Source: Sipunculus nudus
Lineage: Eukaryota > Annelida > Sipuncula > Golfingiida > Sipunculidae
Reading direction: 5' to 3'
Length of the DNA: 64,000 nt
Assembly (NCBI GenBank): GCA_026874595.1
Contig: CM049311.1
Coordinates: 10,199,676-10,263,675, forward strand
Shown here: piece after piece, positions 28,279-39,900 of the stretch
Layout: each line of letters begins with the position of its first letter
Numbering within the stretch: position 1 is the first letter of the stretch
Program-made: the position numbers and the translations under genes
Notes under the pieces: generated by a model
Database searches by the model: none
Told to the model about the DNA's origin: nothing
The model's input: only the letters and a program-made list of their open reading frames with translations

Positions 28279-28293
28279 ATATATATATATATA
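28279..28293. repeat. Short (TA)n microsatellite
   Basis: About seven TA units in the presumed first intron of the transposon. Confidence 0.8.
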
Positions 28294-28788
28294 CAAACAG
28301 TCTTTATTGGATTTAGTCTTGATATATATGTACGACCCATCAATTAAGAAGAACCCTATCAATGTTATTGTCAGATGGTCAAAGGTCAATATCACATTTG
28401 GCATTCAGATGATAAAATTCCTTTTGTAAATAGCTTCCTGATCAGCTGAGCATCATAACCCATGGATCACTTGTTATCTCTTATGGTCAGAAATTAACAG
28501 AATAAATTATGACAAAGTTACATTATAATTAACTAAAATAATGGAAGAAAAGATTTTATTACAGTATTTGACACGACTTTTAATCTTGGTGTATTTCAGG
28601 TTTTTTCCATTTAATTCTGTGTAATACTGGAAGGTGAAGTGTAATTTGTCTGATGTGGTTTTAACAAATTCAGGACATTTTCTCAGCCAAAAAGCAGTTA
28701 TGTCCCTGTTTTGTTAGCCCCTGTACAGTATGAGTTCTAATTGTTCTTTTGCTGATCTCTGTGTTCAGCCTTTTTCTTATTTTTTCAG

Positions 28789-28955
28789 TAACTAGTTTTG
28801 GTATCATAAATATAGAAAATATCACTACACACACAAATCCTTCAACTAGTTGACAATTTTATTTCCGTTAAATATTCAAGCCATATTATGAAAGATTCCT
28901 TCTTTAAAAACTGTGTATTTGGTTGAATAAGATATCTCCATTTTTGAAAGTTAAA
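28789..28955 (+). other. Candidate 5' UTR of the transposase gene
   Basis: A pyrimidine-rich tract (TTTTTCTTATTTTTTCAG) ends at 28,788 and would be a good acceptor. The frame of the transposase is closed by TAA at 28,905-28,907, so coding does not extend upstream past that point. Confidence 0.4.
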
Positions 28956-31439
28956 ATGGAAAAAAATACATTAATCTTCAGTTGTCAGTTGTGTGAATAT
29001 AGTGTAAGAGAGTATAGCTTTCTTTTAAATCATTATGAATTGATCCATTATGCTGAAAACAAGGCAGATTTCCATATAATTTGTGGAGTTGATGGCTGCG
29101 TGAGGTCATATCGTAATGTTAGGGGCTTAAAGTGTCACATCAAGGCAAAACATAGTCGGTTTCATGCGATCCATGTTTCCCGGTGGAAGCACAAGTCATT
29201 TCCAACACTCAGTAACGAAAGTACAGAAGAATTAGATGACATAAGTGATACAGAAACACATGACACTAATTCAATGGACCATGGTAACCTGGAATCAGAA
29301 TACCGACCGATTGATTGGCAAAAAAATATTGCCCTTCGATTACTAAATCTGAGAGAAGGGAAAAAAGTCCAAGCCTCCGTAATTACAGATTTTACTAAAA
29401 ACATACAAGAAATTTTGTCAATGTATCATAAGGAAATCACTGGTGAAATAAAACAAAAACTTCAGTGCAATGGTGTTGATATAAGTAACATCAATGGACT
29501 TTCTGATATCCTAAATGACAGCTGCGTCCCTGAGGCAGCCTGTCATAACCTATGCTCAGTCAAAAAACTGGAATCTTATGCCAGATCACACTTTGAATCA
29601 GTAGTGCCTCAAGAGCTCAAAATGACGGCAGATTCCAGCGGAAAGATTTACACTTGTCAATATATCCCTGTCCTTGAAACTCTCAAATGCATGTTGAAAC
29701 ATGATGACATTTTCTCAGAAATAATTAATGGTCATTCCTCTAAAGATGGAATATTGAGAGATATATGTGATGGTAGTGTTATGCATGACCAGACAATATT
29801 CTCAGATCCTCAGGCTTTACAAATCATTCTTTACTATGATGATTTTAGTTTTGTCAATCCACTTGGATCAAAAGTTAAGCAGCATAAAATGAGTGGTTTT
29901 TATATGCTCTTGGGTAACCTCTCTCCTGTCTACAGGTCACAGTTGAAAGGTATTCAGCTTGTTATGCTATGCAAGGGTCTCCATTTGAAAAACGGTGAAG
30001 GTTTCTTTGAAGTGCTGCAGCCTGTTATCCACGATTTAAAAATTCTGGAGGAAGAGGGAATAACTGTGAATAGACAAGATGGACAGTATAGATTTAAAGG
30101 GTCACTTTTAGCCGTGTTTGGAGACAATTTGGGCAGCCATGCAATTGGAGGTTTCTTTGAAAGTTTTAACACCTTGAGAAATTGCAGATCATGTATGGCA
30201 ACACAGGACCAAATTCAAGTTACTTTTGATTCTAACTTTCTTCAGCCTAGGACAAAGGAAGGTCATGATCTCCAGGTAGAAAGAATACTGAAAAACTCAG
30301 AGGAATCCAAAATATATGGTGTGAAGAAATTGTCAGTTCTTCATCAACTTTCTGAGTTTCATGTCATTGGTGGTTTACCACAAGATATTGCCCATGATCT
30401 CTTTGAAGGGGTTGTTGGTGATGTTATTCAGAATGTACTTCAGTATTGTGTTAAAAGAAAGTTCTTCTCTTTAGACTATATAAATGAAAGGATAATTCAT
30501 TTTCCCTACCATGGTTCTGACAAGGCTGATAAGCCAAGTATACTCTCTGGCAATAGCTGTAAGATTCAAATAAAGCAGCAAGCTATACAAATGTGGTGTC
30601 TTTTGAGAATGTTGCCTCTCATGATAGGTCATGCTGTTCCAGTCAATGATCCTAAATGGCAAGTTTTGTTGATGCTTCTTGATGCTGTGGAAATAATGTG
30701 TGCACCAGCCCTTTCTATAGCAGACGTTGAGATAATGCGAGACTGTATCAGAGATTTCTTGCAGTCATATGTGACAGAATTTCCTGATCAAAATATCAAG
30801 CCAAAAGCTCATTACATGGTCCATTATCCTGACCAAACATTACGCTTTGGTCCGATGATACACTGCTGGACTATGAGACTTGAAGGGAAACACAGTTACT
30901 TCAAACAATTACAAAGACTCTCAAAGAACAGAAAAAACGTTAGCAAGACTATGGCAAACCGGCACCAGATGTACCAGTCGCTCTTGAATGCTTCCAGAAA
31001 TTTTTTTGATATGAATGAGATACAGGCATGGAAAGAATCGTCATTAGTAGTTTGTTCACTACCTGGAAATGTTAAACAAGAAATCTCTCTTCTGACAAAT
31101 GATTTGGAATTATCTGCTGCTGAATCTTTAAAGTACAGAGGAATTAAATACGTTCAAGATACTGTTTTCATTTTGAACCGAACAGGGCACCTTTACACAT
31201 TTGGTAGGATTAAAAATACATTCATCATCAACAACGAACCCTACCTCTACTGTCAGACTGTGAAAACTCTAGATTATAATTCGCATTTTCATGCATATTT
31301 GGTGAGCAGTATCGATGAATTCTTTCTGGTGAATATTCAGAATTTGAAGGAACCACACCCTCTTAGCCTATACCAGACAAAAAGTGACAAATCTTTTGTA
31401 ATCCTGAAGAATTTTGTACATTTTGAAACATCTGTCTAA
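28956..31439 (+). CDS. CACTA/EnSpm-type transposase with two C2H2 zinc fingers (827 aa, single exon)
   Basis: Role: catalyses excision and insertion of the element in the nucleus. Seen: finger 1 C10-C13-H26-H31 (CX2CX12HX4H) and finger 2 C43-C48-H61-H66 (CX4CX12HX4H); a linker to about 280; then a region resembling Pfam Transposase_21. The latter has YYDDF..VNPLGS at D295/D296, a long LQPVIHDLKILEEEGI helix, VFGDNLGSHAIGGF with D390, a C410-X2-C413 pair, and DIAHDLFEG with D477, H480, D481 and E484. These acidic residues are candidates for the DDE/D triad; I cannot assign them firmly. Residues ~550-690 resemble DUF4218 (PKAHYMVHYP, MRLEGKHSYFK, NRHQ). The ATG at 28,956 was chosen as the first in frame after TAA at 28,905. 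No stops or frameshifts break the frame. CACTA family is favoured by sequence and by the element's ends; specific clade unknown. Confidence 0.88.
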   Translation: MEKNTLIFSCQLCEYSVREYSFLLNHYELIHYAENKADFHIICGVDGCVRSYRNVRGLKCHIKAKHSRFHAIHVSRWKHKSFPTLSNESTEELDDISDTETHDTNSMDHGNLESEYRPIDWQKNIALRLLNLREGKKVQASVITDFTKNIQEILSMYHKEITGEIKQKLQCNGVDISNINGLSDILNDSCVPEAACHNLCSVKKLESYARSHFESVVPQELKMTADSSGKIYTCQYIPVLETLKCMLKHDDIFSEIINGHSSKDGILRDICDGSVMHDQTIFSDPQALQIILYYDDFSFVNPLGSKVKQHKMSGFYMLLGNLSPVYRSQLKGIQLVMLCKGLHLKNGEGFFEVLQPVIHDLKILEEEGITVNRQDGQYRFKGSLLAVFGDNLGSHAIGGFFESFNTLRNCRSCMATQDQIQVTFDSNFLQPRTKEGHDLQVERILKNSEESKIYGVKKLSVLHQLSEFHVIGGLPQDIAHDLFEGVVGDVIQNVLQYCVKRKFFSLDYINERIIHFPYHGSDKADKPSILSGNSCKIQIKQQAIQMWCLLRMLPLMIGHAVPVNDPKWQVLLMLLDAVEIMCAPALSIADVEIMRDCIRDFLQSYVTEFPDQNIKPKAHYMVHYPDQTLRFGPMIHCWTMRLEGKHSYFKQLQRLSKNRKNVSKTMANRHQMYQSLLNASRNFFDMNEIQAWKESSLVVCSLPGNVKQEISLLTNDLELSAAESLKYRGIKYVQDTVFILNRTGHLYTFGRIKNTFIINNEPYLYCQTVKTLDYNSHFHAYLVSSIDEFFLVNIQNLKEPHPLSLYQTKSDKSFVILKNFVHFETSV

Positions 31440-31648
31440 ACTGTCACTCCAACAGTTCCAAAGTTCTCCAACAGTTATTCCCATTACTACGATATGAAAA
31501 AAACTTTTCTTTGTTTATGTGAAGTATTTCCTAATATTTGGGTAAAACCGGTCTAATCAGTTAATCTGTCCTTTGGCAGTAAACATTCATGTTATTAGTT
31601 CGGAACAAAAGAATAGCTACAGTTTGTTTTGATATTATATATCCTTCT

Positions 31649-31654
31649 ATTAAA
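31649..31654 (+). terminator. Possible polyadenylation signal of the transposase gene
   Basis: ATTAAA lies about 210 bases after the transposase stop codon. No AATAAA occurs between the two genes. Weak in AT-rich DNA. Confidence 0.3.
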
Positions 31655-31700
31655 ACCACATTAAGTTCAAGTTACACTTCTTTGCAGTAGCAGTACCAAA

Positions 31701-34700
31701 ATGGCCAGATTTTTCTGCACATATGGTATACACAAAAAGATAGTGGTTCCTCAAGGTCCTTCACTGATGCATCTGGAAGAAAGTGTCAGGCAAGCATTTG
31801 GAATAAATGGAGACAAACAAGTTCTCATCCAGTATTGGTTTGAAGCTGAAGGTATCAATGACTGGATGAACCTGGATCAAGACACCTTGACTACAATGCA
31901 ACCACCAAAAATCCACAAATTATTCATACAGGACATACCAGCAAACGACCATACCTTGACAAGCACTTCCACATCGGATGGCACCACCACACCACCTGAT
32001 TTGACCATACCATCAGACTCCACCACATCACCAGGCACCATGATACCATCAGACTCCACCACTACATCAGGCACAACTGCACAGTCAGCCACAACTGCAC
32101 CCTTTTCTTCCAATTCGCCAATACCTTCAGGCTCAACCCTACCACCACTTCCAGAACCTTCAACTTCATCCGCAGCGGCATCTAATTGTACCAGTCCTGC
32201 CACTTCAAAAAGGCCAGCAGCAGAGATGTCTCAGTCATCTTTAAGGTTTGTAGCTAATTTAAAGAATTTCATTATGAGCCTTACATTCTGGGAAAATGTT
32301 ATATAAAATGTTACATTTATTTGAGATATGTTTGAAGGCAAATGGGAGTAAACATTTCATATATTTGAACAACACATTTTGGAAAATTTGAGTACAAATT
32401 TCATAATTCTGAGCAATACCTGTTGGAAAATGGGAGTATAAGCATTTAATATTGGACAACTATTTGGTGAAAATTGAGTAAATGTTATTCATGGAGAAAC
32501 AAGAAGACGTCACAGATATCACAACCTGAAAATAAATTGTAGTCATCATATATTTCAGCCATACTTCTGGACAAAAGAGGAGGAGACTGCCCTGGCCGAT
32601 TGATTACAAGCTGCCCCTGAGTGCTTTGAGGGCGGATATCAGGGAAAAGGTTGGGACAGAGGCAAACCTGACTGCATCAGAGTGTGCAGTAATGTTGTCT
32701 CAGGTATACCACACTGCTACAAGCCAGTATGAGAATGCATTGTAAGTATTTGTTTAACATTACTTTTTTATAAATTTAGGTTCGTAACTATAAAATATTA
32801 TAAGGTATATGAATTTGCTGGTACTCTAATGTTATAAGAACAATTGGTTTATTTTCCATACAGCGTTGTTTTTTTTAAAAAGGAGGAGACACTGGAAGCC
32901 ACTGCTTGTACAAATGTGCTTTATTAGTAAATTCATTAATTCTTTATATAGATATGTAAGCATTGTACCCATATATACATTATAGACTTTTGTATAAGAA
33001 ATCCTTAAACTGTAATATCCTCTAATGTATAAAGTTGAACTGTATTATATAAATGCAAGGGTCACCTTGACATGAATTGTGTGACTCGTCTCATCAGAAA
33101 ACATACTGAATAATCTGTTTGTTGAATTGTACCTGGTCTGTACATGTCTTGTGCTTTAAAGCAATCAAGGCCAGGGATATAAATAGGTATAGGGTTAGGA
33201 CAGTGTCTTTATCTCTAAAAATATAATTACACATGAGAGGTTTAAGGTGCTGAGTTTGAATAATCTTTATTTTCCTACTGTAATTTTGTTCATCTGGATT
33301 TGTAGCTATCCTTCCGATGAAAACTTCATGGCCATGGCCATTGGGATATCAAAAGCTTTCCCAGAAACTCATAGAAAAAGTCTGGTGAAAGAAGGGGATG
33401 TGGTGAGGTTCTGGCACAAGAAAATAATAAGAAGATGGCAGAATGGACGCTCCAGGGAAAGTCAGCATGAACTAGAAGTTGTGGCAAGGAAAAAAGGAAA
33501 GATAGCCCCAAAGGTCCCCTTGCCAAGTGGCCCGCAACAATTTGGGGTCACTAACTACCTCCCTGAGCGACCAGCATCTGAGGATGATGTGTCAATCGAA
33601 CATCATATGGAGACTTTAAGGCTTGAATATCGGAGAAAAAAAGAAGACCAAGATTTCGAAAAGGTATGCATTTCTGTATGAAAATACTTTTTGTTTCATT
33701 TAATCAATTACGTTTTACGATTTTCTTTTTCAATTAATCAGTTACTTTTTTAATGTGGTCTTCTATATATGATTAAATTTCAAACCTTACAATAGCTAGA
33801 ACAATGTGTATTTCTCAAGAAATTGTAAATTATTATGTTTTACATGTTAAACTCATGTATTAAGATCTTCTGCATAAATTAAATCTGAGTTGATTAACGG
33901 GAACTTTCACTATATTCACTAGGCAGCCTCTTGCCCAGGTTGTCATGTGAGCTTAGAAACCAATGGATCACTTGAAAAAAAATGATGTAAGTCAAGGCAT
34001 ATATTTATGCAGGTTGAAGATCTGATGAGACTCACATTGTGCGATAGAAGGAACCGTGTGGTCAGCAAAGGAGAAGGAGTGGAAAGTATGCTCAAGCAGT
34101 ATCCATGGCTGTCATCAAAAGAAGGGGTAATGAACTTTTAATGATAATTGTTTAGTTCTAAGATTATCAGGATGATAATATACAAGATAAAATTTAAATT
34201 TTAATATAAACGTTTTAGTAAACAGGCAGTAGTACAAAAGCCTCTACAATAAGACGTTACACAATGCCATCTTATAATCTAGAATAAATAAAGTTCAAAG
34301 GGAATAAAACAATCAAATAGCCAGTCAAGCACATACATATCTGACTTCTGTACACTCACATAAAAACCTTTGGTCTTTTGTATTTCTAAGGGACTCACAC
34401 GAATAAAGATTAACTTTGCAAGGACTAATAGAATACAAGATAATTCATAATGTTAATGTTTTTACAGATAATCAAAGAATTTCAACGGTTGGGGCCAAAG
34501 ATGAAAGAAACAGATCCAACCAAATCGATACTGGAAGGCATCAACGAATATGGCAAAACGCTGGTCAGGATGCTGAAAAATAAAAAGAAGCAGGACAAGA
34601 CTGTCAAAGAGCTCCTGGCTGTATCCAACAAGGATCCCCACTACATCTGTAAGTACACATGATATTCTCAAATACAATAATTGTGTTCTTTAGCTTTAAG

Positions 34701-36356
34701 CACTTGTTTTCCAATGATAATGACCATAATAGAATGGTTCTTTCAGGCTTTGGTCATTCAAACCTCTTGTGCAAGCTCTATTATTAATACATCTCGGCCA
34801 TGGAAGCGTTGTACTGCTTTTGGCCATAACAGGTGAGGAATCAGCAAAAGATTAGTTGTTTTTGCCTCTTGCCATGTTCCAAATATGTATTTGGAATTGA
34901 TGTCATTGCATCCCATTTGGCTGTTATGGACTCACAGATTAATATTGATTAGCAAATATTTTTACAACCTTAGCCTGTAGTCATCTGCCATGCAATATTA
35001 TTTGCTAAGGAAATAAACATTAATCTGTGTGCTATAACGTTTTCATGGTCACAATATATTTCTTGCAGATTTTTTTTACATGCAAGCACCAGCAAGCAGG
35101 CGAACTTGAGAACATAGACAAACAGACAGAAATACTGACAAAGTGACACCAGATTAAGACAAGTCGACTTAATCAGGTTATGCAGAAGATCAAGAGGAAG
35201 AAATTGAGCCTTAGTTTGTGAGGATAGGACAAATATTGACGAAGTTATGACGAAAATAAAAATGTTAGGTTTTTTATGACCTTGTCCTTGACCTTTGGCC
35301 TATATTGACCAAAAACAACAGACTCCTGTAACATTTAGTTGTCCATCAATTGTGTAAATTTGAAAGTGATTGCTGCAAAATTGCGACCTGTAGGGAGGGA
35401 ACACCCGAAACAGGCAAACAAACAGACAGACAGACATCCGCGACTGACCAACGTGCTTGCCGAAATCGGAGCTGGATTTACGACAAGCAATAACTCAAAG
35501 TAGTTCATAAAAAAAGGGTATAAAAAAGAAGTTCATGGTATTTTATTTTTAAATGAGTGTTTAAAAGACGGTAGAGTGAAAGCCTGCTATATTAAATATA
35601 GGTAATGATATCATTTTTTCTCGCGAAGAAAAGCGTACAGATATCAAATTTTGTCTGCTATTTATGTGCTTTTCATTCCTTTTACAGATAGCCAGATGTG
35701 CGGGATTATCCTTGGTTGCTTCAGTTTGGTGCAAGAGAAGTGGAATTCTTTGTTTGAAGAGGTAATGAAAAATAACTAAATGTACACGTTTTTGTACAAA
35801 AAAAACAGTATATTATTTTTGAGCAGAACTCTATTTTGAGATTAAAAATAAAGCCTGAAAAAAAGTAGTTATCTTTCAAACTGAATTGCTGTTTTCTGTT
35901 TAACCTTAACTACAAGTTACTTATCTCATTTATTCTGTTAAACAGCTTATTCTACCTAAATCTGTGGTTGACATGCTTTAAATTGACTTTATTAAATGAA
36001 TGATACATTTATTCTTATCTCAGCTGAAATATAACCAATAGTCCCTGTTGCTGTTTCAGGTAGACGAGGAGAAACTTATGGAACCAACCAAGGCCGTGTG
36101 TATCCAGTATGCTGGACAGATCAACAAAGCTGACTTGTTTGTGGTGGTGTTAGACACGCTTGTCGTGGCTGAATGTCCGGACGCCTCATCAGCAGTGGCA
36201 GTGCTGATTGCCGGACTGTACGTCTTCAATTTGGACTACCCTGGGGACTATTTAAATTTTCTGCAAATTGTGACCAATGCATTGATGAGCTGGGATGATG
36301 GCCAGCCGAAACGAAAAAAAGTGTTGGACATTTTAATGAAACTGGACAGATGCTGA
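31701..36356 (+). CDS. Transposon accessory protein with ubiquitin/PB1-like N-terminus (7 exons, 583 aa)
   Basis: Exons 31701-32245, 32559-32741, 33306-33663, 34013-34126, 34468-34648, 35688-35761 and 36060-36356 (TGA) have GT-AG borders and fully compatible phases. The ATG has a favourable context (AAAATGG). Residues 1-78 look like a beta-grasp (PB1/ubiquitin-like) fold; 79-165 is a Thr/Ser/Pro-rich linker; basic motifs follow (TSKRPAAE, GQKRRRLPW). The rest is mostly helical and charged (YPSDENF, FWHKKIIRRWQNGRSRES), ending in a hydrophobic C-terminal domain (ADLFVVVLDTLVVAEC, LNFLQIVTNALM). I recall fish and invertebrate proteins of unknown function, some named SAM-domain-like, with this order: UBL-like start, PWP motif, YPS..F region, conserved C-terminus. 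Its place beside the transposase suggests a TnpA-like DNA-binding partner; this is inference. Confidence 0.8.
34649..35687 (+). repeat. Intron 5 of the accessory gene containing a dispersed repeat
   Basis: About 35,060-35,480 holds a repeat with ACAGACAGA tracts, two TGACCTTG-type words and the motif GACCTGTAGGGAGGGAAC followed by an AACAGGCAAACAAACAGACA tract. It resembles multi-copy marine-invertebrate repeats I have seen. The remaining intron is AT-rich. Confidence 0.4.
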
Positions 36357-36587
36357 AGGCCCTTTTACACAGGGCTGCGACATTTGTGCAACGTTTGAGG
36401 AGTTGTTTATCACAACATGTTTATAAACACAGCAACGTTGACAAACGGGAAAAACATGCAACCTTAGGTGGTAGGTTGCATATATGCGGTGGTAGAAAGG
36501 TCACTTGTTGCAAAACGCCATTTGTAAAGCTCTGGCTGTTATAACTTGTTTCCAGATGCCCTGTTGATTTATATTACATTATGCAAC

Positions 36588-36593
36588 AATAAA
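36588..36593 (+). terminator. Polyadenylation signal of the accessory gene
   Basis: AATAAA lies 232 bases after the stop codon, followed by a GT/T-rich tract (AATTGTGG, TTTGTTTTTTTTC). It falls just before the right subterminal array. Confidence 0.65.
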
Positions 36594-36654
36594 TTGTGGT
36601 TATCATCAAATTTGTTTTTTTTCTTTTCTTGTACAGATTAATAGTGTCAAAGAC

Positions 36655-36930
36655 GAGTAAGCTTGCCTACTCACAGTGAGAAACGAACGCTCAATATGAG
36701 CATGAATACCTACTCACAGCGAGTACGGATTTCTTCTCAGAACATACTCATCCCCTACTCAGGCTGAGCTTGCATTCCTCTCCTGCGAGTAGTTTATACT
36801 CAAGTTGAGTAGGCTGAGCTACTCATCTTGAGTATAGTATTCTACTCCTGTTGAGTATACATCCTACTCGCATGAGTATATGATGCTTGTTGAATGCACA
36901 ACGGCTGGATGACTCTAGAATACTCACCAC
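36655..36930. promoter_or_regulatory. Right subterminal repeat array (TACTCA/TGAGTA)
   Basis: Seven TACTCA and four TGAGTA copies plus several one-base variants (CGAGTA, TACTCG, TACTCC), many as facing pairs such as TACTCATCTTGAGTA. Denser and longer than the left array. Confidence 0.78.
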
Positions 36931-36940
36931 GAGTATCCTC

Positions 36941-36951
36941 GGTTTTCAGTG
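36941..36951 (-). repeat. Right terminal inverted repeat of the CACTA-type element
   Basis: GGTTTTCAGTG is the exact inverse of the left end and is followed by CA, the same dinucleotide that precedes the left end. Confidence 0.88.
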
Positions 36952-39900
36952 CAAGGGAGTGCTTCTCGAGTTCATTATTCATTACAAAAAGCTCCGACCA
37001 ACTCGGACCATCCATTATCATCTCAGATCGGCCAGATTAGGTCTTTCATGTCTTCCAATGCGTTCTTTGTTCTGCCATCAATCATGTTCCCATTTGAACT
37101 TTTTGCGATTTTTTTATCTTTTCTTCTGACGTCCACCCCTTCCTGGAACAAGTCTTTTCAGATTCCTTGCCCATCCTGTTGGTTTTCTTAACCTGTCTTA
37201 CTCACTTTACTTCGTCTGCCACATGTTCATTATTTCTTGAGAGACAACAACGTCTAAGATCTTTTATTCATAGCAGTTGGTTGGTTGAGTCACTTTCAGG
37301 TTGACCTATGACATTTCTTTCCCTCTTGTTTGTTCCTTCTGCAATGTTCTAAAATCTGTTTATCATCAGTAAATCCATCTTTTTACCTTGCTATCTATTT
37401 TTACCATCAAGAATGTAGATACACGTCTGTTATCGGAATCTTGTATGCTACACACATATCTAGATACTGGGAACAGCAATATTTCATTCCGCTAATGCAG
37501 AGCCAGAAGAAAAATATTCTCTTTGTCTAAAATTCAGTATCAATCATGTTATAGAAGTCTAACAAATTGTGATTTTTACTTGAAACATTTTTTATTTTGT
37601 GAGGTATTTGACATTTGTTTTTCCACTCAGCAAACAAGCATTGTAGACTAGAACTTTAATGAATCCCTGCGATTAATGTTTTAATTAAATCATTTCATGA
37701 AGTCAATGAAACATTTCATGCTTAGGTCAATGAACTGTTGCAGTTAAATTCTGCTCAAAATATTTATAACTCCATAGATAACATATCTAATTTAGTTTTC
37801 ACTTATGTTTTTTATTTAGATCTTCCTGAATATCTTCTTAATCTCCACAGCATTAAAGCTGAGTAACCATATAATTACAGTGAAAATATTTCAATATGTG
37901 TGATAATATATCACTGATAGTATCATAACTTCTTGAAGCCTTCCCATTTTGGTGGTTGCATGCTCTCTGGATTTACACATATCCCTTCGGAGGTGGCTTT
38001 TACAATGTTGTAGTAGCTCATCTATGAGGCTAATGGGAGTTTACACGAAACTGACATTTATTGGATATTACTGTGACAGTAGCACATTAGCCTGGTCAGC
38101 AACCAAACAGCCTCCAGTAATATGAGCCATGACACCAATTTGTCAATGTGTCTGATCAAGCCTGAGGGCATCCAAACAAATAATTCATAAAACAAGAGAC
38201 ATGTATTACAACATTCACAAATTTGTGAACATGTAAAATTCATATCTTCAGGCTACAGACTTAACATTAGGAACTAGCAGAATTGTATTGTTTCCTGTAG
38301 CCTAGCCACACTAGTTTCATGTAAATATAAAATTATGTAATACAAACTCGGAACTCATTTTTTTTCTTCTGCACATGAAAACAAACTCTTATGAATCAGT
38401 GATCATTTAAAAAGTAAAACCTGATGACAAATAGGAAAAGTGTCATGGGTTAGATTCAGGATATTACTAAGGTTAATTTTACAATAGGCCCCCCTCATCT
38501 GAATGAGGATTAAGGTGACAATACAAGAATATAATCCTATGCTATATTCATGCTATCTCAAGTTCAGGTTTCCTTGATATAGGTCTTGGAATCACTGATA
38601 AGACATTTGAATACATTTCTGAAGTTTTTTTTAGATTTTACCATTTTGACTTGACAGCACTTCTAAGGATATAAATCTACTCAGGTATAGGTCCTTCTCT
38701 TAGAGGACATGTCGTTATATGAGATCGTCTCCAGAAGCACAGGCAGCACTCAAACCAAACTAATAATGATCATTTATGGCAGGTTCCGAAAGCATTAGAA
38801 TTGGCAATAAGAAGCAGACTCCAAAAACCACTTTGTTTCAATTAACTCATTATTCCCTTCATGGCCTTTCTTCCAATTGTCACTAAAGTTCACCATCTGC
38901 CGTGAAAGGCTAATCTGTAAGATGACAAAGCCTCCCAAAATCCAAACTGACCTCATTATTGACTTGTTAATGTGAAAAACTCATTTCATGACCAGAATTA
39001 TGGACACCATGTTGGAATTGATGCAGCTCTGGTTTTAATGCACTGATTTATGATGACCTCTGTTTGTGATAACATGAACCTCTGTGACAAAAGGACAAGT
39101 TCCATTAGAGAATTTCCTGCTTACTGTAAATGTCAGTAACACGAGTCGACCAATGGGCGGCCTTGAATTTCTAACATTTACTGCGCAGAATTCTCAAAAG
39201 AATGCTGACTATTTGTGATATATATATGATGTCTGCACTACATCTGAACTGTGTGATAATACCATAAGGATTTCAAAGTACCATTTTAATATAAAATATT
39301 TTAACATAAGCATTTTGCTACACAGAAATGCAATAATTATTAATTTATCAAACTACAATAAACTCTACATACTAATGAAGCAACTACTGAATGATAATAA
39401 TGACAGAACAAGATAACCAATATCTTGATAGAATAAATATTGGACCCATGGGCCATGGCACTAAGCTGAGTCTGACTAGATTTGGAATTTTGTAAAATCT
39501 TAGCAAACTGAAATGGCCTCAGTTCTATAGATATATCATCCTGTACAATAGTATTTGAGAATCTCAAAGGAATCATGTTACTAATAAACATGTTCTTATA
39601 CCTGCAGTAAAACACACTAAATCACTAAAAATCATTGATGGTATCACCAACAACCCTGAAACACTCACTCCACAGATATTATATTGATGAAAACCATATT
39701 TCAGTATTATATATGAAATACAACACGCATGCAAGAATATAATGATGGCAGGCAAATGACAATAATAATATATCACACAGGTAATGCACTGAATACCCTT
39801 AAATGACATTCATTCACACCTAGGCCTGTAAGGAATGTGGCCAGGTAATAAAAAGGGTGTAAATGACATCACACTCAAGTAAAACAATCGTGTCACACAG

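Larger units (their letters stand above)
26249..36951 (+). mobile_element. Complete CACTA/EnSpm-type DNA transposon carrying two genes
   Basis: Seen: both ends read CACTGAAAACC inward. The flanking dinucleotide is CA on each side, as expected of a 2 bp target duplication. Both ends carry dense TACTCA/TGAGTA arrays: 8 exact copies on the left, 11 on the right, plus one-off variants. Inside are an intact transposase gene and an intact seven-exon accessory gene on the same strand, 261 bp apart. Known: CACTA/EnSpm elements have short CAC-starting inverted repeats, 2-3 bp duplications, subterminal repeats bound by an accessory protein, and a DDE transposase. Inferred: this is an autonomous, fairly young copy, inserted in opposite orientation to the SIAE-like gene and possibly within its first intron. 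It has picked up a nested repeat and microsatellites in its left part. Confidence 0.88.
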
